Of a stretch of 64,000 nucleotides of DNA, positions 8,049 to 16,222 are shown piece by piece. The stretch spans positions 4,268,392 to 4,332,391 of the forward strand of contig NZ_KI911783.1 in NCBI RefSeq assembly GCF_000515415.1, read 5' to 3'. A program made the translations under genes and the position numbers. The notes beneath the pieces are model-generated. The model had not been told where the DNA came from. It saw only the letters and a program-made list of their open reading frames with translations, and did not search any database. The number at the start of each line of letters is the position of its first letter. Positions within the stretch are counted from its first letter, which is position 1. The stretch comes from Bradyrhizobium sp. WSM1417 (lineage in GTDB: Bacteria > Pseudomonadota > Alphaproteobacteria > Rhizobiales > Xanthobacteraceae).

Positions 8049-9537
8049 CAAGGTCAAGCGTCAGCATGACCAGGGCCGACTGACTGTTCGGGAACGTATC
8101 GACAGACTGACCGACAAGGGCAGCTTTCACGAGATCGGTGCCGTCTCCGGCGTCGGCGAGTACGATTCCAGCGGCGAGTTGCAGAAATTGACGCCGGCGA
8201 ACTGCGTGTTCGGCCGTGCCCGCGTCGAAGGCCGCACCGTCGTCGTGGTCGGCGACGATTTCACCGTGCGCGGCGGCTCGGCGGACGCGTCCATCTCCGC
8301 AAAACCGCTAATGGCGGAGGAGATGGCGCATGATCTCCGCCTGCCCATCGTCCGCATCATCGAAGGCTCGGGCGGCGGCGGCTCGGTCAAGACGATCGAG
8401 ACCAAGGGCGCGGCGAACTTGCCGGGTGGCATCGGCGGCACACGCTGGTATCGCTTCACCACCGAGAATTTGTCGCGCGTGCCCGTGGTCGCGCTCGGCC
8501 TCGGCTCGGTCGCGGGGCTCGGTGCCGCGCGTCTTGCCGCCAGCCACTATTCCATCATGACCCGGAAGTCCGCGATGTTCGTCGCAGGTCCGCCGGTGGT
8601 GAAGGCGCTGGGGCAGGACCTCTCGAAGGAAGAGCTCGGCGGCGCCGACATCCAGACCCGCGCCGGCGCGGTCGATCATGCCGTCGACACCGAGGAGGAG
8701 GCCTTTGCCTGCGCGCGGCGATTCCTGTCTTATCTGCCGTCGTCGGTTGACGGGCTGGCGCCGACTTTGCCCTGCACCGACAATCCGGAGCGCACCGAAG
8801 AGGCGCTGATGAACGCGGTGCCACGCAATCGCAAGCAGGTCTACAAGATACGGCCGATCGTCGAAGCGGTCGTGGACAAGGGCTCGTTCTTCGAGGTCGG
8901 CAAGAATTTCGGGAAGCCGATCATTGTCGGCCTCGCCCGGCTCGAGGGCAGGGCTGTGATGGTGCTTGCCAGTGACAGCTTTCACTATGGCGGCTCCTGG
9001 ACCGCGGATGCCTGCCAAAAGGTGGTGCGCTGGGTCGACTTCGCAGAGACCTTCCATTTGCCAATCGTCTATCTCATGGACTGCCCCGGCTTCATGATCG
9101 GGCTCGATGCGGAGAAGGCGGGCACCATCCGCCATGGCGTTCGCGCCATGGCCGCGGTCAACCAGACCACGGTACCCTGGTGCACGGTGATCCTGCGCAA
9201 TGCCTTCGGCGTCGCCGGCGTGGTGCATCAGCCCGCCGACCGCTTCTCGATCCGCTACGCCTGGCCGTCGGCCTATTGGGGCTCGCTCCCGCTCGAAGGC
9301 GGCATCGAAGCCGCTTACCGCGCGGATATCGACGCGGCCGAGGACAAGGCGGAGAAACTGAAAGAGATCGAGAACCGCCTCAACAAACTGCGCTCGCCGT
9401 TCCGCTCGGCCGAAAAATTCTGGGTGGAGGAGATCATCGACCCAAGGAAGACGCGGTCGCTGCTGTGCGAATTCGCGCGGCTCGCGGAGCCATTGCGAAA
9501 GCCGGGCCCGTCGGGGAATTTTTCGATCAGGCCGTAG
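7978..9537 (+). CDS. Acyl-CoA carboxylase carboxyltransferase subunit (PccB/MmdA type)
   Basis: The protein has 519 residues, the usual length for the fused carboxyltransferase of propionyl-, methylcrotonyl- or geranyl-CoA carboxylases and for methylmalonyl-CoA decarboxylase alpha. Two crotonase-like halves are visible, the first with VVVVGDDFTVRGGSADASI and RIIEGSGGGGSVKTIE, the second with MDCPGFMIGLDAEKAG and WPSAYWGSLPLEGGIE. A strong ribosome-binding site (GGAGGGAGTGA) sits before ATG 7978, inside iclR. It would transfer carboxyl groups from the biotin carrier to an acyl-CoA. The C-terminal basic-acidic region after EDKAEKLKEIENRL is typical. The acyl-CoA substrate is not known. Confidence 0.9.
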   Translation: MNWKPELDELARREAFAREMGGVDKVKRQHDQGRLTVRERIDRLTDKGSFHEIGAVSGVGEYDSSGELQKLTPANCVFGRARVEGRTVVVVGDDFTVRGGSADASISAKPLMAEEMAHDLRLPIVRIIEGSGGGGSVKTIETKGAANLPGGIGGTRWYRFTTENLSRVPVVALGLGSVAGLGAARLAASHYSIMTRKSAMFVAGPPVVKALGQDLSKEELGGADIQTRAGAVDHAVDTEEEAFACARRFLSYLPSSVDGLAPTLPCTDNPERTEEALMNAVPRNRKQVYKIRPIVEAVVDKGSFFEVGKNFGKPIIVGLARLEGRAVMVLASDSFHYGGSWTADACQKVVRWVDFAETFHLPIVYLMDCPGFMIGLDAEKAGTIRHGVRAMAAVNQTTVPWCTVILRNAFGVAGVVHQPADRFSIRYAWPSAYWGSLPLEGGIEAAYRADIDAAEDKAEKLKEIENRLNKLRSPFRSAEKFWVEEIIDPRKTRSLLCEFARLAEPLRKPGPSGNFSIRP

Positions 9538-9664
9538 CTTCAGCCGTCACTGCGAGCCGCTGATGCCGACCTCAGCCCCACTGCAGTTGGGCAAAATTGA
9601 TCTATCGCAACGCCACGCGTCCGATTGTCTGCAAGCGTCTCGTTCGAAACGAGGGAGAGACGCC

Positions 9665-9784
9665 ATGACAAATGCGGGTAACGCGCTGCTTTGGACAGCC
9701 ATATTTTTCTGCCTGTCGTTCGCTTCAATTTTTGTAGTCTGGTTTGCCGAGCGTTTGCGGGCCGGCTTCGTGAGGAAGCCGTAA
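9665..9784 (+). CDS. Small 39-residue membrane peptide
   Basis: ATG 9665 follows GAGGGAGAGACGCC. The peptide has a short polar start (MTNAGNALLW), one hydrophobic helix (TAIFFCLSFASIFVVWF) and a basic tail (AERLRAGFVRKP), so it should sit in the inner membrane with the basic end in the cytoplasm. No family is recognised. The good ribosome-binding site and typical single-pass layout support a real gene; it stands alone between the carboxyltransferase and the GMC oxidoreductase. Confidence 0.55.
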   Translation: MTNAGNALLWTAIFFCLSFASIFVVWFAERLRAGFVRKP

Positions 9785-9957
9785 AGCCTCCCAGGTTCGG
9801 TAGCTCGTCAGTTGCTGACCCGACGATGGGTGCCTGTCGATAGGGCGCCTTCGATGTTGCCGGTGTCTGTGCTCCGCTTTGCCGCGGCAGTGATGACGTG
9901 ACCTCAAAACAATTACGCGCTACGCTTCCCGGGCAAGAACAAGAGGAAGCGGCAATC

Positions 9958-11655
9958 GTGTACGACTTCATTATCGTGGGCGGCGGCTCGGCGGGGTCCG
10001 TGCTGGCCCACCGGCTCTCCGCGAGGAGCGCCAACAAGGTCCTGCTCTGCGAGGCTGGACAGGACACACCGCCCGGCGACGAGCCGGCCGAGATCAGGGA
10101 CAGCTATCCGGGCACGGCCTATTTCGATCCGCGCTTCCACTGGACCGAGCTCAAGGTCACGACGCAGATCGTCAGCCACAACAATCCAAACGAAGGACGT
10201 CCGCCCTTACGCAAATACGAGCAGGCACGCGTGCTTGGCGGCGGCTCTTCGATCAACGGCCAGATGGCCAACCGCGGCGCGCCGACCGACTACGACGAAT
10301 GGGACGCGCGCGGCGCTGCGGGGTGGAGCTGGAACGACGTGCTGCCCTTCTTCAAGAAGGTCGAGCGCGACCTCGATTTCGACGGTCCCTACCACGGCAA
10401 GGACGGCCGCATTCCGGTCCGCCGAATCCCCAGGGAGCACTGGACGCGACATTCGCAGGCGTTCGCGCAAGCCTTCCAGCAGGCCGGACATCAGTTCCTG
10501 CCGGACCAGAATGGCGAGTTCGTCGATGGGTTTTTCCCGGTGACGCACTCGAACCAGGCCGAGCAACGCGTCTCGGCTGCCATGGGCTATCTGGATCGCG
10601 ACACGCGCAAGCGCGCCAACCTCACGATCTCCACCAACACGCAAGTCAGAGAATTGCTGTTCGAAGCCACGCGGTGCGTCGGCGTGAAGGCTGTGGTCGA
10701 CGGGCGGGAGCAGGAATTCCGCGCCCACGAGATCATTCTCTCCAGCGGCGCCATCCATTCGCCGGCGCATCTGTTGCGCGCCGGCATTGGCCCGGTCGGT
10801 CACCTCAAGGACATGGGCATTCCCGTGCTGATGGGGCTACAGGGCGTCGGCCAGCGCCTGATGGATCATCCCTCGATCTCGCTGTCGTCCTTTGTCCGCC
10901 GCGGAGCGCGGATGAACGAGCACACCAGGCGCCACATGCAGCTTGGCCTGCGTTACTCGTCCGGGCTCGAAGGCGTACCGAAAGGCGACATGTTCGTCGT
11001 CCTGCTCAGCAAATCAGCCTGGCACGCTGTCGGTGAGCAGATCGGATCGCTGCTGACATTCGTCAACAAGACCTATTCCGAGACCGGACAGGTCAAGCTT
11101 GCCTCGCGCGATCCGGCAGTCGAGCCGATCGTCGAGTTTAACCTGTTGTCCGACCGGCGCGACCTTGATCGCCTGATGAGCGGTTTCCGCAAGATGGCGG
11201 CCGTCCAGATGAGCGACGTCGTCAGGGCCGTGACGGACAAGCCGTTCCCGGCCTCCTATACCGACCGTGTACGCAAGATCGGGGTGGTCAACACCAAGAA
11301 TCGGATTCTGACCAAGATCGCCGCGGCCCTGATGGACGGGCCGGCGGCGCTGCGCCACTACATGATCGACAATTTCGTGGTCGAGGGCTTCAACTTCGAC
11401 GACGTCATCAACGACGACGAGGCGCTGGAAGCCTTCGTGCGCAAGGCCACCATCGGCGTGTGGCACGCCTCCTGCTCGTGCCGCATGGGCCGGGCCGACG
11501 ACCCGATGGCGGTGGTCGATCCAGAGGGGCGGGTCAAGGGCGTGCAGGGCCTGCGCGTCGTCGATGCCTCGATCTTCCCGGTGGTGCCGTGCGCCAACAC
11601 CAATTTTCCGGTCCTGATGTCGGCGGAGAAGATAGCGGCCGCGATGATGCAGTGA
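9958..11655 (+). CDS. GMC-family FAD-dependent oxidoreductase
   Basis: The protein has 565 residues from GTG 9958, which I choose because AGAGGAAGCGG lies just before it and the FAD motif (YDFIIVGGGSAGSVLAHRLS) follows directly. A GTG at 9898 would add 20 residues. The GMC signature GGGSSINGQMANRG appears around residue 95-108. The C-terminal domain has WHASCSCRMG with the catalytic His and VPCANTNFPVLMSAEKIA with the partner Asn. The family oxidises alcohols such as choline, glucose or polyethylene glycol using FAD. Substrate unknown. It stands alone, with a 263-base gap before the next gene. Confidence 0.92.
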   Translation: MYDFIIVGGGSAGSVLAHRLSARSANKVLLCEAGQDTPPGDEPAEIRDSYPGTAYFDPRFHWTELKVTTQIVSHNNPNEGRPPLRKYEQARVLGGGSSINGQMANRGAPTDYDEWDARGAAGWSWNDVLPFFKKVERDLDFDGPYHGKDGRIPVRRIPREHWTRHSQAFAQAFQQAGHQFLPDQNGEFVDGFFPVTHSNQAEQRVSAAMGYLDRDTRKRANLTISTNTQVRELLFEATRCVGVKAVVDGREQEFRAHEIILSSGAIHSPAHLLRAGIGPVGHLKDMGIPVLMGLQGVGQRLMDHPSISLSSFVRRGARMNEHTRRHMQLGLRYSSGLEGVPKGDMFVVLLSKSAWHAVGEQIGSLLTFVNKTYSETGQVKLASRDPAVEPIVEFNLLSDRRDLDRLMSGFRKMAAVQMSDVVRAVTDKPFPASYTDRVRKIGVVNTKNRILTKIAAALMDGPAALRHYMIDNFVVEGFNFDDVINDDEALEAFVRKATIGVWHASCSCRMGRADDPMAVVDPEGRVKGVQGLRVVDASIFPVVPCANTNFPVLMSAEKIAAAMMQ

Positions 11656-11788
11656 GCCGGTGCGGCTTTTGGGCTAGCGAACTGTCTTGTCGATGACCGT
11701 CTAGGACCGCCAGTCAGACCGCAAAAGCTAAAGCGGGGGCCCGGAACGGTTCCGCGGCAGGCGGTCTGGCGGACATGCGTCCGGGGGC

Positions 11789-11814
11789 GGAACTTGGAAC
11801 CCGGTTTGGGCGTT
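11789..11814 (+). promoter_or_regulatory. EcfG-type general-stress promoter
   Basis: GGAAC (11789-11793), 17 bases, then CGTT (11811-11814) matches the alphaproteobacterial EcfG consensus GGAAC-N16/17-CGTT. It lies 105 bases upstream of the KaiC-like start codon and on the same strand. No competing gene start lies between. It suggests that the KaiC-like/histidine-kinase operon belongs to the general stress regulon. The match is by eye. Confidence 0.6.
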
Positions 11815-11918
11815 CTTTGCCAGATTTCGCCTTACGGCTGGGCCGGGCCGCTGACCGCGCGTCCCATCTCGGGGCCGGCCGGAGCGCACTGTCGGCTACG
11901 GAGCTTCACGGGGGTTCA

Positions 11919-13433
11919 ATGACCAATTCATCAAGCCGGGCGCAAACCAGCGACCCCGGAGAGTTGCCCAGGATTTCGACCGGCAGTGACGGCCTCGACG
12001 ACATCCTGTACGGCGGGCTCGATCCCAATCGCATGTACCTCTACGAGGGTCGGCCCGGCTCGGGCAAGACCACGATGGCGCTGCAATTCCTGCTCGAGGG
12101 CGCCCGCTGTGGTGAACGCGTGCTCTATATCTCCTTGTCGGAAACCAAGCGTGAGCTGACGCTGGTTGCACAGCGGCACGGCTGGTCGCTGCACGGCGTC
12201 GACATCTTCGAACTGGTGCCGCCGGAGACGACGCTCGACCCGGAGCGCGAGCTCACCGTCTTCCACCCCGCCGAAATGGAGCTGAGCGAAACCACGGGTC
12301 TGATATTCAAGGAGGTCGAACGGATCAATCCCGCGCGCGTGGTGCTGGACAGCCTGTCCGAGCTGCGCCTCCTTGCGCAGAACCCGCTGCGGTACCGGCG
12401 CCAGGTTCTGGCCCTGAAGCACTTTTTCACCAACCGCAATTGCACGGTCATCCTCCTCGACGATCTCTCGTCCTCCCAGGACGATCTGCAGCTCCATTCG
12501 ATCGCGCATGGCGTCGTGATGCTCGAACAGCTCGCCATTGATTATGGAGCGGAGCGCCGGCGGCTTCGCGTGATCAAGATGCGCGGCATTCGATTTCGCG
12601 GCGGCTTTCACGATTTCACGATCGAGGCGGGAGGGGTGCGGATATTCCCCCGTCTGGTCGCGGCGGAACATCACACCTCGTTTATCGGTGAGTTGACGCC
12701 CAGCGGCAATGCGCAACTCGACCAGCTCCTCGGGGGAGGGCTCGAGCGCGGCACCAGTGCGCTGCTTTTGGGCGCCGCCGGTGTCGGCAAATCTTCCCTC
12801 GCGCTGACCTATGCGATCGCGTCGGCGGATCGCGGTGAGCATGCGGTGTTCTTTGCCTTCGATGAAGGTCGCGGCACCGTGGAGGCCCGGGCTCGAACGC
12901 TGGGCCTGCCCCTTGAAGCCCATCTGCAATCGGGACTCATCCGATTTAAACAGATCGATCCCGCCGAGATGTCCCCCGGCGAGTTCGCCGCCAATGTGCG
13001 CAACAGCGTCGAACAGGATAACGCCCGCATTGTTATCATCGACAGTCTGAACGGCTACCTCAACGCAATGCCGGATGAGCGATTTCTCATCCTCCAGATG
13101 CATGAGCTCCTGAGCTATCTCGGGCAGAAAGGCGTACTGACCGTCCTGATCCTCGCTCAGCATGGGCTGGTCGGTCCGATGGAGACGGCTCTCGATATCA
13201 GCTATTTGAGTGATGCCGTGCTCATGCTGCGCTATTTCGAAGTCGGGGGAACGGTGCGGCGTGCTCTCTCGGTCGTGAAGAAGCGTAGCGGCAATCATGA
13301 AAATTCCATCCGCGAGTTTCGTCTTGGCAGTGCCGGCATTACGGTAGGTCCGCCACTGACCGGGTTCAGCGGCATCTTTTCCGGGAATCCGCGCTACTCG
13401 GGCACGGAGATGCCGGAAGGGCTGCCGGAATGA
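11919..13433 (+). CDS. KaiC-like double-domain ATPase
   Basis: The protein has 504 residues, close to the 519 of cyanobacterial KaiC. Two RecA-type domains are visible: Walker A GRPGSGKTT at residues 44-52 with Walker B RVVLDSLSEL, and Walker A GAAGVGKSS at 285-293 with RIVIIDSLNGY. The second domain continues with RYFEVGGTVRRALSVVKKR and SIREF, which match the KaiC C-terminal half. By eye, KaiC Ser431 aligns with Ser428 here, Thr426 with Thr423, and Thr432 with Tyr429. I start at ATG 11919 after GGGGGTTC; an earlier in-frame ATG at 11775 lies upstream of the likely promoter. The stop overlaps the kinase start (ATGA). No KaiA or KaiB gene is nearby. Confidence 0.92.
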   Translation: MTNSSSRAQTSDPGELPRISTGSDGLDDILYGGLDPNRMYLYEGRPGSGKTTMALQFLLEGARCGERVLYISLSETKRELTLVAQRHGWSLHGVDIFELVPPETTLDPERELTVFHPAEMELSETTGLIFKEVERINPARVVLDSLSELRLLAQNPLRYRRQVLALKHFFTNRNCTVILLDDLSSSQDDLQLHSIAHGVVMLEQLAIDYGAERRRLRVIKMRGIRFRGGFHDFTIEAGGVRIFPRLVAAEHHTSFIGELTPSGNAQLDQLLGGGLERGTSALLLGAAGVGKSSLALTYAIASADRGEHAVFFAFDEGRGTVEARARTLGLPLEAHLQSGLIRFKQIDPAEMSPGEFAANVRNSVEQDNARIVIIDSLNGYLNAMPDERFLILQMHELLSYLGQKGVLTVLILAQHGLVGPMETALDISYLSDAVLMLRYFEVGGTVRRALSVVKKRSGNHENSIREFRLGSAGITVGPPLTGFSGIFSGNPRYSGTEMPEGLPE

Positions 13434-15139
13434 GCGCCGACCGCGATCATTGCGTTCTCGTGTTTGCTCCGATCGGCCGCGATGGACCGGCATCAGTCGA
13501 GCTTTTCCGTAATTCGAATCTCCTGGCAATCAATTGTCGCGGTCTCCCTGAACTGGTCAGCGAGATGTCGGCGGGCGTGGGCGCGGTGCTTCTCGCCGAG
13601 GAGGGCTTGTTCGGGAAGGATACCCAGCCGCTGGCACATTGGATCGAGAGGCAGCCGCCCTGGTCCGACCTGCCCTTTGTCATTCTCACCAGCCACCGGG
13701 AGCAGCCGGCGGTGGTTGCCTGGCGCCGCAGCATCGTCGAGACGCTTCGCAACGTTTCGCTGCTCGAGCGCCCGGTTCAGCCGATCACGCTGACGAGCGC
13801 AATTCAATCCGCAATGCGGGCCCGCCGGCGGCAATATGAAATTCGAACCTTGCTGCAGGCGCGCGAGCGGACGGCCCAGGAGCTTGAGAAGCTGGTGGTC
13901 GAGCGCACGCGCGCGCTCGAGGAGGCCAACAAGCATCTGCGGGCGGAAATGGAAGAGCGTGCCCGCGTCGAGGAGACACTTCGTCAGGCCCAGAAGATCG
14001 AAGCCATCGGGCAGTTGACCGGCGGAGTAGCTCACGACTTCAATAATCTGCTGATGGTAATCTCCGGTGGATTGGACATGCTCGACCGGCAGACGGATCC
14101 TGATCGGCGGCGTCGTCTGTTGGAAGGAATGGTTCAGGCGGCGCAGCGTGGTGCCGGCCTGACCAGGCAGCTTCTGGCTTTTTCACGGCGGCAGAAGCTC
14201 CGGCCCGAGGCCGTCGACATCCCAGCGCAGATCGGCGGCATGCGCGAATTGCTCGATCGGAGCCTGAGAGGCGACGTTCACGTCGAGTTCGATTTTCCGG
14301 AGGGGCTTTGGCCGGTGGAGGTCGATCCGGGAGAGCTCGAACTGGTCATTCTCAACTTGGCGGTCAACGCCCGCGATGCGATGCCGAACGGTGGTACGAT
14401 CGTTGTCCGCGGCGAGAACCTGGCCGGCCTGGCCGAGGACGAGATCGCGGGCGATTACGTTCGTCTGTCCGTGATTGATAGAGGTGTTGGAATGAGCCCC
14501 GATATCCTGGCGCGGGTCTTCGAACCGTTTTTCACGACCAAGGATGTCGGGAAAGGGTCGGGCCTGGGGCTTGCGCAGGTCCACGGATTTGCGACGCAAT
14601 CACGCGGAATGGTTCGAATAAACTCGATTGTCGACGAGGGCACCAGCATCGAGCTCTATTTGCCGCGATCCAGGAATATCCCTTCGGGTGAACGGCATCT
14701 CATCGACCTGAACAGGGCTCGACCCAAGAAGGCCAATCAGGGCCGAATCCTCCTCGTCGAAGACGACGACGAGGTCGCCGCGCTGGTCAGCGAGATGCTT
14801 GCGCAGCTCGGTTACCAGGTCACGCGCGCGGCCAGTGCCGCGGCGGCTCTCGGTGCCCTAGCGGACGGCCGCTCCGTCGATCTGGTGTTTTCCGACATCA
14901 TGATGCCGGGCGGCATGAACGGTGTCGAACTCGCGCGCGAGATCCAGCGACGGCGAAGTGATATCCCGGTCTTGCTGACGAGCGGATATGCCGAAGCCGC
15001 GGTCCACGACGCCGAAATGGCCGGGATCCGGATCCTGTCGAAACCCTACCACATTGACGAGCTCGCCGCAGCGCTCAGTGCTGCAAAATCGGACTTTGCG
15101 ATAGCCGCAGGAGCGGGTTTGGCGACGACTCGGGGCTGA
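13430..15139 (+). CDS. Hybrid sensor histidine kinase with N-terminal pseudo-receiver
   Basis: The protein has 569 residues. Residues 1-125 look like a receiver fold lacking the acidic phosphorylation site (VLLAEEG where the Asp is expected, and ERPV instead of KP). A coiled-coil linker follows (about 130-185). The kinase core has the phospho-acceptor H202 in GGVAHDFNNLL, the N box LNLAVNARDAMPNGG, and ATP lids DRGVGM, FEPFFTTK and GSGLGLAQ. A C-terminal receiver has D489 in VFSDIMMPGG and a Lys in LSKPYHIDE. No membrane segment is seen, so it is cytosolic. Its start overlaps the KaiC-like stop, which argues that the two proteins act together, perhaps with the ATPase state read by the kinase. 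Confidence 0.92.
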   Translation: MSADRDHCVLVFAPIGRDGPASVELFRNSNLLAINCRGLPELVSEMSAGVGAVLLAEEGLFGKDTQPLAHWIERQPPWSDLPFVILTSHREQPAVVAWRRSIVETLRNVSLLERPVQPITLTSAIQSAMRARRRQYEIRTLLQARERTAQELEKLVVERTRALEEANKHLRAEMEERARVEETLRQAQKIEAIGQLTGGVAHDFNNLLMVISGGLDMLDRQTDPDRRRRLLEGMVQAAQRGAGLTRQLLAFSRRQKLRPEAVDIPAQIGGMRELLDRSLRGDVHVEFDFPEGLWPVEVDPGELELVILNLAVNARDAMPNGGTIVVRGENLAGLAEDEIAGDYVRLSVIDRGVGMSPDILARVFEPFFTTKDVGKGSGLGLAQVHGFATQSRGMVRINSIVDEGTSIELYLPRSRNIPSGERHLIDLNRARPKKANQGRILLVEDDDEVAALVSEMLAQLGYQVTRAASAAAALGALADGRSVDLVFSDIMMPGGMNGVELAREIQRRRSDIPVLLTSGYAEAAVHDAEMAGIRILSKPYHIDELAAALSAAKSDFAIAAGAGLATTRG

Positions 15140-15440
15140 CCACGCGCGCAAAAATCACTGCCCGGGTTTATGGCTCGACGGGCACCCTGCGCAATTGCGC
15201 GCTCGGGCCGGTCGACCGCCCGTCGCTGAGCGGCGCGTGCACATGCGATCGCGTCTCAGTTGCGACGACACGCGTTCGTTCTCTGCGAGTTATCCATCTC
15301 CGCCGCTACGTCTGGCTATGAGGACTGCAGAAATCGGTCCGCAAATGAAGCCACTTTCGGCCGCTCTTTTAGCCCATTTCAGCCAAACTGTTATTGGTTT
15401 CTCATTGCCGGGGCAGGGATCTTCAATTTGGAGCCCTGCA
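15140..15440. other. Intergenic region without a supported gene
   Basis: About 300 bases between the kinase and the secreted protein gene. In-frame extensions of the downstream gene run back to 15195, but they lack a ribosome-binding site and precede a clear signal peptide, so I treat this stretch as leader and promoter. No strong sigma70 or EcfG match was found by eye. Confidence 0.5.
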
Positions 15441-16004
15441 ATGTTCAAGGCGGTTCTTTCTGCGTGTCTCTTGGTTGCCCTCAGCTCCGTCGCTTCCGAA
15501 GCACGGACTTATCGCATTCATCAAGTACCTGAATGCAACGTAACGATGCCCTGCGACTTCTCGTATGCGCAAACGCGTCGTGAGCGGACTTCCCGGTCCC
15601 CACTGAATCCCAGGGCCTCGCTACAAGCCTATCGCGCGACGCAATTGACAGTGACCGACGCGGGCGGCACCCCGACGACGAGCATCTCCGGCGCCCGCAT
15701 CGTCGGCAGTCGTCCGGCAGGGTGTCCTTCCTCCTTCTGCGGCTGCGGCGCGGCACTGCGCGTGTTCGGCCGTATCGTGCCGGAATTGAATCTTGCGGCC
15801 AATTGGCTGCGCTTCCCGCGGACATCACCCGCACCGGGAATGGTCGCAGCGCGACATGGACACGTGTTCGTCCTCGAGCAGCACCTCGAAGGGGACACCT
15901 GGATGGTGTACGACGCCAACTCGGGCGGACACGCGACGCGAATGCATGCGCGTTCGTTGCGTGGCTATACGATCGTCAACCCGCGCGGGGGTTCCGTCGC
16001 CTGA
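15441..16004 (+). CDS. Secreted protein with papain-like (CHAP/NlpC-type) Cys-His-Asn pattern
   Basis: The protein has 187 residues from ATG 15441, seven bases after GGAG. A signal peptide covers about residues 1-22 (MFKAVLSACLLVALSSVASE/ART). The C-terminal half shows a Cys-rich segment with a likely nucleophile (C100 or C102 in SSFCGCG) before a helix, then H139/H141 (ARHGHVFVLE), then VYDANSGG. This is the order C-H-D/N typical of CHAP or NlpC/P60 peptidases. It could act on peptidoglycan or another periplasmic target. The fold reading is from motif order only; catalysis is not certain. Four Cys residues (32, 38, 95, 100/102) could form disulfides. Confidence 0.65.
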   Translation: MFKAVLSACLLVALSSVASEARTYRIHQVPECNVTMPCDFSYAQTRRERTSRSPLNPRASLQAYRATQLTVTDAGGTPTTSISGARIVGSRPAGCPSSFCGCGAALRVFGRIVPELNLAANWLRFPRTSPAPGMVAARHGHVFVLEQHLEGDTWMVYDANSGGHATRMHARSLRGYTIVNPRGGSVA

Positions 16005-16182
16005 GAGGCCAGCCGACATAATTGCGACGCATGAACATCCGCAAGGCGTCTGTTGACGGCTACGGCAGGTTCGCCTTGCTGATTTTCGATCTGCGACGGC
16101 TGGTCGCGCTTTATTCAGGTACGTCTTCCGCCAATCGAGCGGCACCCCGAACCCCAACGACCCGCCTCGTGTCGGGCGGATC

Positions 16183-16209
16183 GGTGACGCCGCACTCTAC
16201 GGCGTCACC
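16183..16209. terminator. Perfect hairpin between convergent genes
   Basis: GGTGACGCCG and CGGCGTCACC form a perfect 10-base-pair stem with a 7-base loop. It sits 13 bases past the stop of the leftward MFS gene and 178 bases past the rightward secreted-protein gene. Neither side has a clear U-tract, so it may be a weak or factor-assisted bidirectional terminator or a transcript-end stabiliser. Confidence 0.5.
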
Positions 16210-16222
16210 GCACCATCAGATA

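Noticed and set aside
11775..11918. N-terminal extension of the KaiC-like protein to 11775
   Set aside because: The extension is Arg-rich, lacks KaiC similarity, and lies over the EcfG-type promoter; ATG 11919 has a better context.
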